Shown piece after piece: positions 30,400 through 37,551 of a DNA stretch of 64,000 nt. A program made the translations under genes and the position numbers. The first letter of the stretch is position 1. Every line of letters starts with the position of its first letter. This stretch comes from a virus. The notes under the pieces were generated by a model. It saw only the letters and a program-made list of their open reading frames with translations. It did not search any database and was not told where the DNA came from. Location: IMG/VR virus record IMGVR_UViG_3300043598_000012, positions 16,881 to 80,880 of that record, one strand, 5' to 3'.

Positions 30400-30804
30400 G
30401 TGGAACCTCGCAACCCTGCTCTCCGAGAGCACGTCACACGAGTCGGCTTCAACCTCTCGCTCACCACCACGCAGATCGCCATCCTCGTCGAGATCAACGA
30501 GTGCTGGGCCAAGGACCGGCACGTCGTAGGTTGGGGTTCTCCTTGGTCACACTTCGCCAGCACGTCGAGAGCTCTCCGAGTTCGAGGTCTGGTGTGGCAC
30601 GAGTTCCCGGAGTGCAGTGCGGAGGATCGCTACAAGCACCCTCCCAGCGAGTACTTCGGGCTCACTGCGGCTGGTCAGTTCGTTGTGGGGTTGCTGTCTG
30701 AGGCAGGCCTCTACGAGGACGTGCTGGAGATGATGCGCCGTCACGAGGCGGAGGGGCGCCTGAAGACGTGGTCTCACGAGCAGCATCTAGCGAACAGACC
30801 TTGA
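30400..30804 (+). CDS. Winged-helix-like hypothetical protein (134 aa)
   Basis: Leaderless GTG 30400. LREHVTRVGFNLSLTTTQIAILVEINECW, then SHFASTSRALRVRGLVWHE and YFGLTAAGQFVVGLLSEAG give the helix-helix-wing order of MarR-like winged-helix proteins. With the repeat array just upstream it could be an autoregulated DNA-binding protein. Inference from pattern only. Confidence 0.5.
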   Translation: MEPRNPALREHVTRVGFNLSLTTTQIAILVEINECWAKDRHVVGWGSPWSHFASTSRALRVRGLVWHEFPECSAEDRYKHPPSEYFGLTAAGQFVVGLLSEAGLYEDVLEMMRRHEAEGRLKTWSHEQHLANRP

Positions 30805-30838
30805 GGTAGAAGGGTCTTTCCAGAAACTTTCAGAAATC

Positions 30839-30869
30839 ACGTGCGTTCTGGTTACGGCTGGGGTATAGT
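30839..30869 (+). promoter_or_regulatory. Class A promoter, copy 3 (with leader)
   Basis: ACGTGCG (30839-30845), 18 bp, TATAGT (30864-30869). Here transcription would start near 30876, giving a 45-nt leader with AAGGAGT before ATG 30921. Upstream block GGTAG...TCTTTCC at 30806-30822 is separated by a longer insert. Confidence 0.65.
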
Positions 30870-30920
30870 CACTTCAGACCGCTTCACCGAGGAGCGGACC
30901 CAGCACCAAGGAGTACCACC

Positions 30921-31202
30921 ATGTTCATGTCCGCCAAGGCCATCAAGCGGTTCGAGGATCTCTACGAGGTGTCCCCCAAGGACGTCAAGGGCCTCAAGTT
31001 CCTCTCCATCTCCCGCTCCACCGGCACCCTCGTCGCCACGTACGACGGCACCAAGATCGACGTCGGCCAGACCGCTGACGACTTCCGTTGGGTGACCGTC
31101 GACGAGGACAAGGGCATCCTCACCACCCACGAGTCCCTCTCGGACGCTCGCTACGCAGCCAGCTTCCCCGAGCTCTGGGCCGACGAGTCCGTCGCTGCCT
31201 GA
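30921..31202 (+). CDS. Hypothetical protein (93 aa)
   Basis: ATG 30921 with AAGGAG. Basic helix (SAKAIKRFEDLYEVSP) then beta strands (FLSISRSTGTLVATYDG). It is the one class A gene with a normal Shine-Dalgarno leader and uses GC-ending codons typical of well-expressed genes. Function unknown. Confidence 0.6.
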   Translation: MFMSAKAIKRFEDLYEVSPKDVKGLKFLSISRSTGTLVATYDGTKIDVGQTADDFRWVTVDEDKGILTTHESLSDARYAASFPELWADESVAA

Positions 31203-31213
31203 CCCCCTCAACG

Positions 31214-31219
31214 TACACT
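31214..31219 (+). promoter_or_regulatory. Class B-like -10 for candidate ncRNA E
   Basis: TACACT in ACGTACACT; predicted +1 at 31226. No gene start follows within reach apart from a 16-codon frame. Confidence 0.4.
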
Positions 31220-31225
31220 AGATCT

Positions 31226-31393
31226 GGTAGGGGCTCCGGCCCCTGTTCTAGGAGAGGGGGTGAGGCCGATGCGGGCAAGCGTCGCCAAAGCGACATCGGA
31301 TGCGCACCGATTGCCCTAGCAATTCAACCACACAATGATGCGCAACGACACTTGTCTGGTTACGGTAGGTAGGCCTCTTTCCGGAGGCCTACC
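31226..31393 (+). ncRNA. Candidate structured small RNA E
   Basis: Gene-free stretch (31203-31551) on the + strand. Predicted hairpins in order: AGGGGC/GCCCCT with TCCG loop (31229-31244); CCGATG ... CATCGG enclosing GTCGC/GCGAC; ATTGC/GCAAT with CCTA loop; and a 10-bp terminator at its end. A 16-codon frame from ATG 31270 with a GGAGAGGGGG site is present, so a leader peptide is an alternative. Confidence 0.4.
31368..31393 (+). terminator. Hairpin terminator
   Basis: Perfect 10-bp stem GGTAGGCCTC (31368-31377) / GAGGCCTACC (31384-31393), 6-nt loop TTTCCG. Confidence 0.8.
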
Positions 31394-31509
31394 GCCGCGT
31401 TTGGGCTTTGTTCGTGCTTCTTGGGGCGAGCTCGGCGTATACTCTTGGTGAAGCGGTTGGTGGTACTTCTGCTTCCGCTCCCCGCGAGCGTTGCTGGTCA
31501 TCGAGTTGG

Positions 31510-31531
31510 AGCCCTTGCTACGGCGAGGGCT
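31510..31531 (-). terminator. Hairpin downstream of the minus-strand HNH gene
   Basis: Stem AGCCCTTGC / GCGAGGGCT (9 bp, one G-T pair) with TACG loop, 20 nt beyond the HNH stop on the minus strand. It could end that transcript. Confidence 0.5.
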
Positions 31532-31551
31532 TCGCTCGTGTTGCGTACAAG

Positions 31552-32010
31552 TCAAGCGGCTCTCAGGTATGCAGCAGCTCGCTCTAGCACGGCAGGGTCG
31601 TCGTTCGCAGCGGGCAGCAGGCTGCTGTTGCAGCGATGACAGAGGAGACCCCGCACTCTACCGGTCTTGTGGCAGTGATCGACATGCAAGGTACCCCATC
31701 TGCCCGAAGGCTTCTTCCGGCAGATGGCACAGCGTCCTCTTTGTTTCTTGAGCATGGCCTCGTACTCAATGAGAGTGATGCCGTACTTGCTCATCAGGAA
31801 GGTTTCTTTGTTGCGACGCTTCACAGCTGCAAGTCGCTTGGGGTCCTCCTTGATGGCATGCCAGCGAGCCTTTGCTGCTTCTGGAGAGTCAACCACGGAG
31901 CATCGGTAGCCGCCAGACCTATGTCTGACCTTCACAGGCCCACACTGAGCACATCTTGCTGTCATCGCTTCTGGATCTATATCGCTCAGCCTGTGTAGGT
32001 GTTTGCCCAT
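31552..32010 (-). CDS. HNH endonuclease, endonuclease VII type (copy 3, minus strand)
   Basis: 152 aa on the minus strand, one of few genes so oriented. C-terminal core: RGRCAICRKKP, TLHVDHCHKTGRVRGLLCHRCNSSLLP, then AAAYLR. The N-terminus differs from copies 1 and 2 (CAQCGPVKV). Start ATG 32010 lies 8 nt after a TATGAT -10. A self-promoted, reversed insertion between two transcripts is typical for a homing gene. Confidence 0.88.
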   Translation of the reverse strand: MGKHLHRLSDIDPEAMTARCAQCGPVKVRHRSGGYRCSVVDSPEAAKARWHAIKEDPKRLAAVKRRNKETFLMSKYGITLIEYEAMLKKQRGRCAICRKKPSGRWGTLHVDHCHKTGRVRGLLCHRCNSSLLPAANDDPAVLERAAAYLRAA

Positions 32011-32018
32011 AGAGGACG

Positions 32019-32024
32019 ATCATA
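32019..32024 (-). promoter_or_regulatory. Minus-strand -10 for HNH copy 3
   Basis: TATGAT read on the minus strand, 8 nt before ATG 32010; back-to-back with the + strand -10 at 32043. Confidence 0.5.
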
Positions 32025-32042
32025 CCGCAAATGGCTTGTGCG

Positions 32043-32048
32043 TAAGAT
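32043..32048 (+). promoter_or_regulatory. Class B -10
   Basis: TAAGAT in GCGTAAGAT, 8-nt gap to ATG 32057. Confidence 0.5.
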
Positions 32049-32056
32049 ACTAGCCT

Positions 32057-32476
32057 ATGACCAAGCGAACCAAGCAGGACGAGTGGCCTCCTCTCTGGGC
32101 CATCTGGGGGCTCAGGAAGGGCTGGCACCCTCTGGAAGCTGGAGCATGGCATCCCCTGTTCCACTACAAGTCAGAGGCTGGAGCCAGGCGAGGAGAGCGG
32201 CTCGTGATCGAAGCTCAGGCTCATGAGAAGCACCTGCTGAGCCTCACACGAGGAGTCCGCGGTAGGCACGGTGCAGGCATCCAGGGCTACGTCCGCTTCA
32301 AGGCGGTGAGGCCAGGGTCCACGCCAGTCAACCCGGCCAAGGTGCGCCCCACGAGGCGCCGTAAGAGCTGCCTCCGCTGCCACCACTCGATGCCGGTGAA
32401 GCGTTGGCGCATGCTCCGGCAGTGCTCCGAGTGTGGGTGGGTGCCCAAGCCCTACCGTCGAGCGCGAGCTGCATAG
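32057..32476 (+). CDS. Basic protein with C-terminal zinc ribbon (139 aa)
   Basis: Leaderless ATG 32057. Trp-rich N-terminus (EWPPLWAIWGLRKGWHPLEAG), a strongly basic middle, then CLRCHHSMPVKRWRMLRQCSECG, a four-Cys ribbon. Likely nucleic-acid binding. Its stop TAG opens the next class A repeat. Confidence 0.6.
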   Translation: MTKRTKQDEWPPLWAIWGLRKGWHPLEAGAWHPLFHYKSEAGARRGERLVIEAQAHEKHLLSLTRGVRGRHGAGIQGYVRFKAVRPGSTPVNPAKVRPTRRRKSCLRCHHSMPVKRWRMLRQCSECGWVPKPYRRARAA

Positions 32477-32505
32477 TCCCAGGTAGCAATGTTCTTTCCA
32501 CAAGC

Positions 32506-32536
32506 ACGTGCGGAGCTTGAAGGGATGTGTAAAGAT
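32506..32536 (+). promoter_or_regulatory. Class A promoter, copy 4
   Basis: ACGTGCG (32506-32512), 18 bp, AAAGAT (32531-32536), 6 nt to ATG 32543. Upstream block AGGTAG...TTCTTTCC at 32481-32499. Confidence 0.7.
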
Positions 32537-32542
32537 AGCGTC

Positions 32543-32785
32543 ATGGACACCAACGATCGTCGCCAAGGACCCCGTCGGGCATCCGAGCAGAGGGCACACC
32601 TCGCTCGGGAGCTCATCCTGGAGCAGGCACGAGCTCTCGTCAGCATAAACCGCCGACCGGCCACCACGTTGGTCGAGCAGAGCGAGCAGGCAGTCGACAT
32701 GCGTCGCAAGGTGGCCGACCTGGGCACCCTGATCGACACGCTCGACGAGGCAGAAGAGCTTGTCAAGCAGGAGCGAGTCAAGTGA
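32543..32785 (+). CDS. Small helical protein (80 aa)
   Basis: Leaderless ATG 32543. Arg-rich start (MDTNDRRQGPRRASEQRAH) and long helices with heptad spacing. Overlaps the DUF2786 gene by 4 nt (GTGA). Function unknown. Confidence 0.55.
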   Translation: MDTNDRRQGPRRASEQRAHLARELILEQARALVSINRRPATTLVEQSEQAVDMRRKVADLGTLIDTLDEAEELVKQERVK

Positions 32786-34143
32786 GCGAGTTCGTCGGCA
32801 ACGACCCCATGATGAAGCACCTCGTGGAAGGCACCTTGCCTGCCGTCCTCTCCGAGGACGACCAGCTCATCGCAGGACGAGGCAAGACCTCCGGCGACAA
32901 GCTGGAAGCGATGCTCCGCAAGGTGAGGGCTCTCCTCACTCAAGCGGAGGACCCCGGAGCCACCCCGCAGGAGGCTCAGATCTTCCGCAACAAGGCGGAG
33001 GCTCTCATGCTCCGCTACCGGATCGACGAGGCCATGCTGGCCGACGCTCCGGACACCGGTCTCATGCCTCAGTGGAACACGATCATCGTGTGTGAGAAGA
33101 GCCAGTACCGCTCCTTCTACGAGGGCATTGCCAAGAAGGTCGTCGAGCACGTTGGTGCTCGGGGCGAGATCAAGCGCACCTGGGATGACCGTGGACACTA
33201 CATCGTCGAGCTGCACTACGTTGGGTTCCCCAGCGACATCCGGCTTGTCGACATGCTGTACACCACAGCACAGGTGGCCTTCAACACCAAGCTGGAGCCC
33301 AAGTACAACCCGGAGCTCTCCGACCAGGAGAACGCCTACAACATGCGCCATGCGGGCATGGAGGGTTGGCGCATCGCCATGGCCATCTGGGGGACACGAG
33401 GCAACAGTGTGTGCTGCGACAAGCGGAGCCACTGGAGGCAGTGCGAGCCGTGCGGCCAGGGCCACCATGACCAGTGCGCCATCCCGGAGGTCAACGACGC
33501 CAACCTGTACAAGGCACGTCGGCTCTTCAAGAAGGAGGCCTTGGAGCGCGGGGAGGATCCGTCCTCATTGCTCGGCCAAGGCAACTCGATGCAGGTGTAC
33601 CGGGACAGCTACGCCAATGGCTTCTACTGGGAGCTGTTGCGGCGCCTCCGGGAGATGCAGGACAGCCGTGGCTCCGAGTCCGTCGGCATTGAGCTCGGCG
33701 GACGTAGGGAGAAGATCGACCAAGCCTTCTACCGTGAGTACCCGCAGTACGCTCCAGCCAAGGCAGCCATTGGTTACGTGGCTCCGGAGGGTGAAGCAGA
33801 CATCGACGAGGAGGAGGCTGACAAGGAGCTCCGTTGCCCGTGGGATGGCTGTGGCGAGGTCGTCGAGGCAGGAGACGACCCGTGTCCGCACTGCGGGCTC
33901 CCCATTGATTGGGCAGCCAAGCTGGACCGCAACCACGGTCGAGGCACCTATCAGGACCCCCGAGAGGGCTGTGAGAAGTGCCAGCGGGCCAAGAGCGGCT
34001 ACTGCCGAGACCACTCGTACCTCCGGCCCAGCACGGCTCAGTACCGAGAGCGTGCCCACAGCCCAGCGGGGGAGCGTGCCGGTCGTGCAGCGGCTCGCAG
34101 CGTGGACCTTGGGCGAGGACCACGAGGCAGGTTGGGCTCGTAG
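32782..34143 (+). CDS. DUF2786-family protein with zinc motifs (453 aa)
   Basis: GTG 32782. Residues about 40-80 match DUF2786: SGDKLEAMLRKVRALLTQAEDPGATP, FRNKAEALMLRYRIDEAML. A longer alpha/beta region follows with Cys residues (NSVCCDKRSHWRQCEPCGQGHHDQC). Near the C-terminus lie CPWDGCGEV ... CPHCG and CEKCQRAKSGYC. The domain is frequent in actinobacteria and phages; its role is unknown. Its stop TAG opens class A copy 5. Confidence 0.75.
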   Translation: MSEFVGNDPMMKHLVEGTLPAVLSEDDQLIAGRGKTSGDKLEAMLRKVRALLTQAEDPGATPQEAQIFRNKAEALMLRYRIDEAMLADAPDTGLMPQWNTIIVCEKSQYRSFYEGIAKKVVEHVGARGEIKRTWDDRGHYIVELHYVGFPSDIRLVDMLYTTAQVAFNTKLEPKYNPELSDQENAYNMRHAGMEGWRIAMAIWGTRGNSVCCDKRSHWRQCEPCGQGHHDQCAIPEVNDANLYKARRLFKKEALERGEDPSSLLGQGNSMQVYRDSYANGFYWELLRRLREMQDSRGSESVGIELGGRREKIDQAFYREYPQYAPAKAAIGYVAPEGEADIDEEEADKELRCPWDGCGEVVEAGDDPCPHCGLPIDWAAKLDRNHGRGTYQDPREGCEKCQRAKSGYCRDHSYLRPSTAQYRERAHSPAGERAGRAAARSVDLGRGPRGRLGS

Positions 34144-34172
34144 TCCCAGGTAGAGAGGTTATTTCCAGAATC

Positions 34173-34203
34173 ACGTGCGAAGTTGGAAAGCCTGAGGTAA
34201 GAT
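34173..34203 (+). promoter_or_regulatory. Class A promoter, copy 5
   Basis: ACGTGCG (34173-34179), 18 bp, TAAGAT (34198-34203), 6 nt to ATG 34210. Upstream block AGGTAG...TTATTTCC at 34148-34166. Confidence 0.7.
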
Positions 34204-34209
34204 GCTCTC

Positions 34210-34464
34210 ATGACCACCACCGCCTTCCCAACCACGGTCCTCCGCTCCGAGTGGGGCACCTCGTACCACACGAGCTCTGCCTTCGAGGGCTGCAACCTCA
34301 GCGTCAAGCGGCTCGTCGATGAGCCCAACGAGCACGGAGGCGTTGGCAACACCCATCGCCATCCCATCTACGACGGCATCCACTTCCCCACGAGCGATGC
34401 GGCTCGCTTCTTCGCTCTCCTCGTCGGCCTCGTCCGGCCCTACACCTACTGGGGTGCCAAGTGA
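34210..34464 (+). CDS. Hypothetical protein (84 aa)
   Basis: Leaderless ATG 34210. Mixed sequence with a GGVGNTHRHPIYDGIHFP centre and an aromatic C-terminus. First gene of a four-gene overlapping operon ending in the TopoVI-A-like gene. Function unknown. Confidence 0.55.
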   Translation: MTTTAFPTTVLRSEWGTSYHTSSAFEGCNLSVKRLVDEPNEHGGVGNTHRHPIYDGIHFPTSDAARFFALLVGLVRPYTYWGAK

Positions 34465-34748
34465 CCAGCACGACCACCTACGACGCAGACCTCGCTGCTG
34501 CGGGCATCAAGCTCCTCTCCAAGAAGGATCGGGAGCACCTCCACCCCCGAGCCCAGGTCCAGAAGCTCCGCAGGATCGCTGTCCGGGCCACCAACAAGGC
34601 CGACTGGAACGGGGAGCTCGCCGCACAGTACCCCGGTGACGAGATGTACGCCACCGATCCGGAGGAGCAGACCAAGCTGCGGCTCAAGGCACGCCAGGCC
34701 ACGGAGGCCATGTGCCTCCTCAACGCCGAGCACGGGCTGGGCTACTGA
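34461..34748 (+). CDS. Helical hypothetical protein (95 aa)
   Basis: GTG 34461 (GTGA overlap). Mostly helical, charged: LLSKKDREHLHPRAQVQKLRR, later KLRLKARQATEAMCLL. Function unknown. Confidence 0.55.
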   Translation: MTSTTTYDADLAAAGIKLLSKKDREHLHPRAQVQKLRRIAVRATNKADWNGELAAQYPGDEMYATDPEEQTKLRLKARQATEAMCLLNAEHGLGY

Positions 34749-34918
34749 TGGCCAGCAAGGACAAGCGAGGCACTCAGGGTGGACCTTGGGCTGTGCTCGG
34801 ATACGACGGACAGGTCCTTGAAGGCCGCTGGCCTACCGAGCTGATGGCCGTGGAAGAGGGCTTGTGTGGGCGCTACCTGCTCACCGGCCTGGAGGTCAAG
34901 GAGGTGGGCGGGGCATGA
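34748..34918 (+). CDS. Small hypothetical protein (56 aa)
   Basis: TGATG start. GPWAVLGYDGQVLEGRWPTELMAVEEG suggests a small beta-hairpin plus helix. ATGA overlap with the next gene. Function unknown. Confidence 0.55.
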   Translation: MASKDKRGTQGGPWAVLGYDGQVLEGRWPTELMAVEEGLCGRYLLTGLEVKEVGGA

Positions 34919-35943
34919 GCAAGCTCGTCTACAAGAGCTGGAAGCCCCAAGCGGAGGCCATCCGCACGGTGGAACTCGCCAACCGCATCTGCGCCGAGTA
35001 CGCGGCCGACGGGTACGACCTCACGTTGCGTCAGCTCTACTACCAGTTCGTGGCGAGGGGCTACATCCCCAACAACCAGAAGTCCTACGACCGCTTGGGG
35101 AGCACCATCAACCGTGCTCGGCGAGCAGGGATGATGGACTGGAACTACATCGTCGACCGCACGAGGAGCCTCTCCGGCGCCGAGCACTTCGCCAAGCCTG
35201 GGGACAGCATCCTCAAGTCGGCTCGCAAGTACAGCGAGGACCTCTGGGCCAAACAGCCCCTCCGCATTGAGGTGTGGGTGGAGAAGGAGGCACTGGCTGG
35301 AGTCATTGAGCGAGTGTCCGGCACCAACGATGTGGACAGTTTCGCATGCAGAGGCTACGTCTCCCAGAGCGAGCTCTGGAGTGCTGGACAGCGGATCCTC
35401 AACTACATCCAGCACGGCCAGAGGGTTCTCATCCTGCACTTGGGAGACCACGACCCCTCCGGCATCGACATGACTCGGGACATGAGGGAGCGCCTTGAGC
35501 TCTTCACCGAGAGGGACTGGCACCGAGCCAACCTCGACGAGCTCGGAGCGTCCACCACGCTTGGCTCCATCCGAGACCACATGCGGGCAGCAGTCGGCTA
35601 CGAGCAGCCTCTCGAGATCCGGCGGATCGCACTCAACATGGATCAGGTCGAGCAGTACGCTCCTCCGCCCAACCCGGCCAAGTTGACCGACAGCCGAGCG
35701 GAGGGCTACGTGGAGCTCTACGGCGACGAGAGCTGGGAGCTAGACGCTCTGGAGCCGCAGGTGATCAGCGACCTCGTGCAGCGGCACATCGTGGCCGAGA
35801 GGGACGACATTGCCTGGGACCGCGCCGTCAAGCACGAGGAGGAGAACCGTCGCAACATGGTGGCGGCTGCTGAGCGGTGGGACGACCTCGTGAACCTGCT
35901 CCCCACGCTTCCGCCGAAGGAGTCTTCCCAGGTAGAAGGGTAA
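34915..35943 (+). CDS. Spo11/Topoisomerase VI A-like protein (Mini-A-like candidate)
   Basis: 342 aa from ATG 34915. An N-terminal winged-helix part holds LTLRQLYYQFVARGYIP (37-52), matching the TopoVI-A/Spo11 strand-cleaving motif with Tyr42 or Tyr43 as nucleophile. A Toprim follows: WVEKEAL (Glu123) and LHLGDHDPSGIDM (Asp178, Asp180). No B subunit or GHKL ATPase is seen nearby, matching stand-alone A-like proteins described in mobile elements. It may nick or break DNA, or be a non-cleaving relative. It closes its operon; class A copy 6 begins inside its last codons. Confidence 0.7.
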   Translation: MSKLVYKSWKPQAEAIRTVELANRICAEYAADGYDLTLRQLYYQFVARGYIPNNQKSYDRLGSTINRARRAGMMDWNYIVDRTRSLSGAEHFAKPGDSILKSARKYSEDLWAKQPLRIEVWVEKEALAGVIERVSGTNDVDSFACRGYVSQSELWSAGQRILNYIQHGQRVLILHLGDHDPSGIDMTRDMRERLELFTERDWHRANLDELGASTTLGSIRDHMRAAVGYEQPLEIRRIALNMDQVEQYAPPPNPAKLTDSRAEGYVELYGDESWELDALEPQVISDLVQRHIVAERDDIAWDRAVKHEEENRRNMVAAAERWDDLVNLLPTLPPKESSQVEG

Positions 35944-35954
35944 TTTCCAAGAAC

Positions 35955-35985
35955 ACGTGCGAATCTTCGCAGGGTGAGGCATAGT
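35955..35985 (+). promoter_or_regulatory. Class A promoter, copy 6
   Basis: ACGTGCG (35955-35961), 18 bp, CATAGT (35980-35985), 6 nt to ATG 35992. The AGGTAG block (35930-35935) is inside the end of the TopoVI-A-like gene. Confidence 0.7.
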
Positions 35986-35991
35986 GTTGGT

Positions 35992-36222
35992 ATGACCGCA
36001 ACCACCTTCACCAACTCAGCCTTCGTTCGCAGCCACGTCAAGCAGCCACGTGGGTTCGGGCACTGGGGCTTCCAGGCCACCACCAAGGACACCGCTTTCT
36101 CTGAGGAGCTCTTCGGGCCGGTCGTTTGGGCCACTGGCACTCTCACAGAGGCCAAGACCTCTGCTGTCCAGCAACTCCGCAACCAAGGTGTCGACACCTC
36201 GCTCGTGGCGGTCCTGCCGTGA
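35992..36222 (+). CDS. Hypothetical protein (76 aa)
   Basis: Leaderless ATG 35992. SHVKQPRGFGHWGFQATTKD, then EAKTSAVQQLRNQGV. Ends in GTGA overlap. Function unknown. Confidence 0.55.
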   Translation: MTATTFTNSAFVRSHVKQPRGFGHWGFQATTKDTAFSEELFGPVVWATGTLTEAKTSAVQQLRNQGVDTSLVAVLP

Positions 36223-36392
36223 GCCACCTTTCCGACCTCAGCTGGGAGGACTCCGCCAGCCTCGTCTCCTACGACGACAACCACGCCGACCTCCGAGCCG
36301 ACTCACACCGCATCACGATGCAGCCAGGACCCACCTCCATCAAGCAGGACGTCGTCATCGACCTGCGGGACAGCAGCAAGGTGGACGCCTGA
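36219..36392 (+). CDS. Small hypothetical protein (57 aa)
   Basis: GTG 36219. Acidic, Ser/Asp-rich (SHLSDLSWEDSASLVSYDD). TGATG overlap downstream. Function unknown. Confidence 0.55.
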   Translation: MSHLSDLSWEDSASLVSYDDNHADLRADSHRITMQPGPTSIKQDVVIDLRDSSKVDA

Positions 36393-36532
36393 TGGCTCGC
36401 CACAAGCACACGTGGGAGGCCACCTTGTCGAAGCCAAGGCCTGCCGATGGATGGGTGCCCTACGAGCACGTGGTCGTCACCACGGCCTGCACCTCATGCC
36501 CAGCGAACTCCAGCTCTACGAGGGCGACGTGA
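36392..36532 (+). CDS. Small Cys/His protein (46 aa)
   Basis: ATG 36392. MARHKHTWEATLSKPRPADG then ACTSCPA, possibly half of a zinc site with the N-terminal His residues. GTGA overlap downstream. Function unknown. Confidence 0.5.
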   Translation: MARHKHTWEATLSKPRPADGWVPYEHVVVTTACTSCPANSSSTRAT

Positions 36533-36786
36533 AGGTCGCTCCGCTGGCTCACCAGCAATCGTGGCCGCTCCGAGCCCTGTTGTGGGCTCTGTGGCTCGCT
36601 CGCGTGGCCTTCGGGGTCACCCTGCACATGCTCCGCTCGTTGGCCACCTACGAGGCACCTCCGACTCCGAGGCAGGCTTCAGATCGCCGAGCAGCACGCC
36701 TAGTGACCCAAGAGCGAGTCGAGAGGCACAGCGCCACAGTGCGAGCCGAGCAGGACACCCTGCACCCAGGAGAGGAGCCCTTCTGA
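36529..36786 (+). CDS. Single-span membrane protein (85 aa)
   Basis: GTG 36529 with GAGGG upstream; ATG 36496 is an in-frame alternative. A hydrophobic helix (WPLRALLWALWLARVAFGVTL) is followed by a basic, charged cytoplasmic-type tail (SDRRAARLVTQERVERH). Function unknown. Confidence 0.5.
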   Translation: MKVAPLAHQQSWPLRALLWALWLARVAFGVTLHMLRSLATYEAPPTPRQASDRRAARLVTQERVERHSATVRAEQDTLHPGEEPF

Positions 36787-36965
36787 TGAGAAGCAACTTC
36801 GATCCAGCTGAGGATACCGCTCCCGATGCGGGTGAGTATTGGGAGAACTATGTCGACGTCTCAGCCGAGCTCGCTGCTGCCCGAGCAGCGGTAGAGGCAG
36901 ACAAGGCCAAGGAGGCAGCGCGGGTGGCTGCCTGGGAGGCAGATCGCACACGTCTTCCCTGGTAG
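36786..36965 (+). CDS. Small acidic helical protein (59 aa)
   Basis: TGATG start. NFDPAEDTAPDAGEYWENY and an Ala-rich helix. Its stop directly precedes class A copy 7. Function unknown. Confidence 0.5.
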   Translation: MRSNFDPAEDTAPDAGEYWENYVDVSAELAAARAAVEADKAKEAARVAAWEADRTRLPW

Positions 36966-36984
36966 GAGCGTTCTTTCCAGAAAG

Positions 36985-37015
36985 GCGTGCGAAGTGGAGA
37001 GCGGTGAGGCATAGT
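36985..37015 (+). promoter_or_regulatory. Class A promoter, copy 7
   Basis: GCGTGCG (36985-36991), 18 bp, CATAGT (37010-37015), 6 nt to ATG 37022. GGTAG block at 36961; TTCTTTCC at 36971-36978. Confidence 0.7.
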
Positions 37016-37021
37016 GTCCCT

Positions 37022-37348
37022 ATGACCACAACCACTGACACCACCACCGCATTCTACGCTTGGGGCTCCGAGCAGGAGAGCATCGACAACAAGCAGATGG
37101 CCCGCATCGTCTCCGGAGTCGACGAGGTCGTCCGCTCCGCCAAGCAGGCCATCAAGGAGCTGGAGGAGCTCGTCGCCAAGGTCACGGCCGTGGATCCGGA
37201 GGAGATGGTTCTCTCGGGCGATCGTGCCCTGTCCGCTGTCCAGCACTTCGCACGGCATGCTGGCTACAGCAACTCACCGGCCACCTACGTCGCCGAGACC
37301 TACGCAGCCGCTGGCAAGGTGGCTGGGCAGCTGGAGATGGTCTTCTAG
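37022..37348 (+). CDS. Helical hypothetical protein (108 aa)
   Basis: Leaderless ATG 37022. Thr-rich N-terminus (MTTTTDTTTAFYAWGSEQE), then helices with coiled-coil character (EVVRSAKQAIKELEELVAKV). Monocistronic: promoter before, terminator after. Function unknown. Confidence 0.6.
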   Translation: MTTTTDTTTAFYAWGSEQESIDNKQMARIVSGVDEVVRSAKQAIKELEELVAKVTAVDPEEMVLSGDRALSAVQHFARHAGYSNSPATYVAETYAAAGKVAGQLEMVF

Positions 37349-37388
37349 CCTCCGCAGACCAACAGCAGAACTCAGGCACAACGGAGTC

Positions 37389-37410
37389 AGGCCACTCGCA
37401 AGAGTGGCCT
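37389..37410 (+). terminator. Hairpin terminator
   Basis: Perfect 9-bp stem AGGCCACTC / GAGTGGCCT with GCAA tetraloop, followed by TCTTCGTGTG. Confidence 0.85.
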
Positions 37411-37538
37411 TCTTCGTGTGCATAGGACCTTCTTAGCATCCGCAGAGGCCGCTTGCTACAGATCGAGGCACCTACACCTCCAGCAGGACGCTCGGGAGCC
37501 CTTAGCGGACGTTTCACCGAGCCACTCGGCACTTGAGG

Positions 37539-37544
37539 TAACAT
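37539..37544 (+). promoter_or_regulatory. Class B -10
   Basis: TAACAT, 7-nt gap to ATG 37552. Confidence 0.5.
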
Positions 37545-37551
37545 GGCTGGC

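Noticed and set aside
31316-31555. 79-codon minus-strand frame after the HNH gene
   Set aside because: It runs through the perfect terminator hairpin at 31368-31393 and has no start signal. More likely non-coding.
32452-33468. 338-codon minus-strand frame opposite the DUF2786 gene
   Set aside because: The + strand carries the recognisable domain and class A promoter; the minus frame crosses that promoter.
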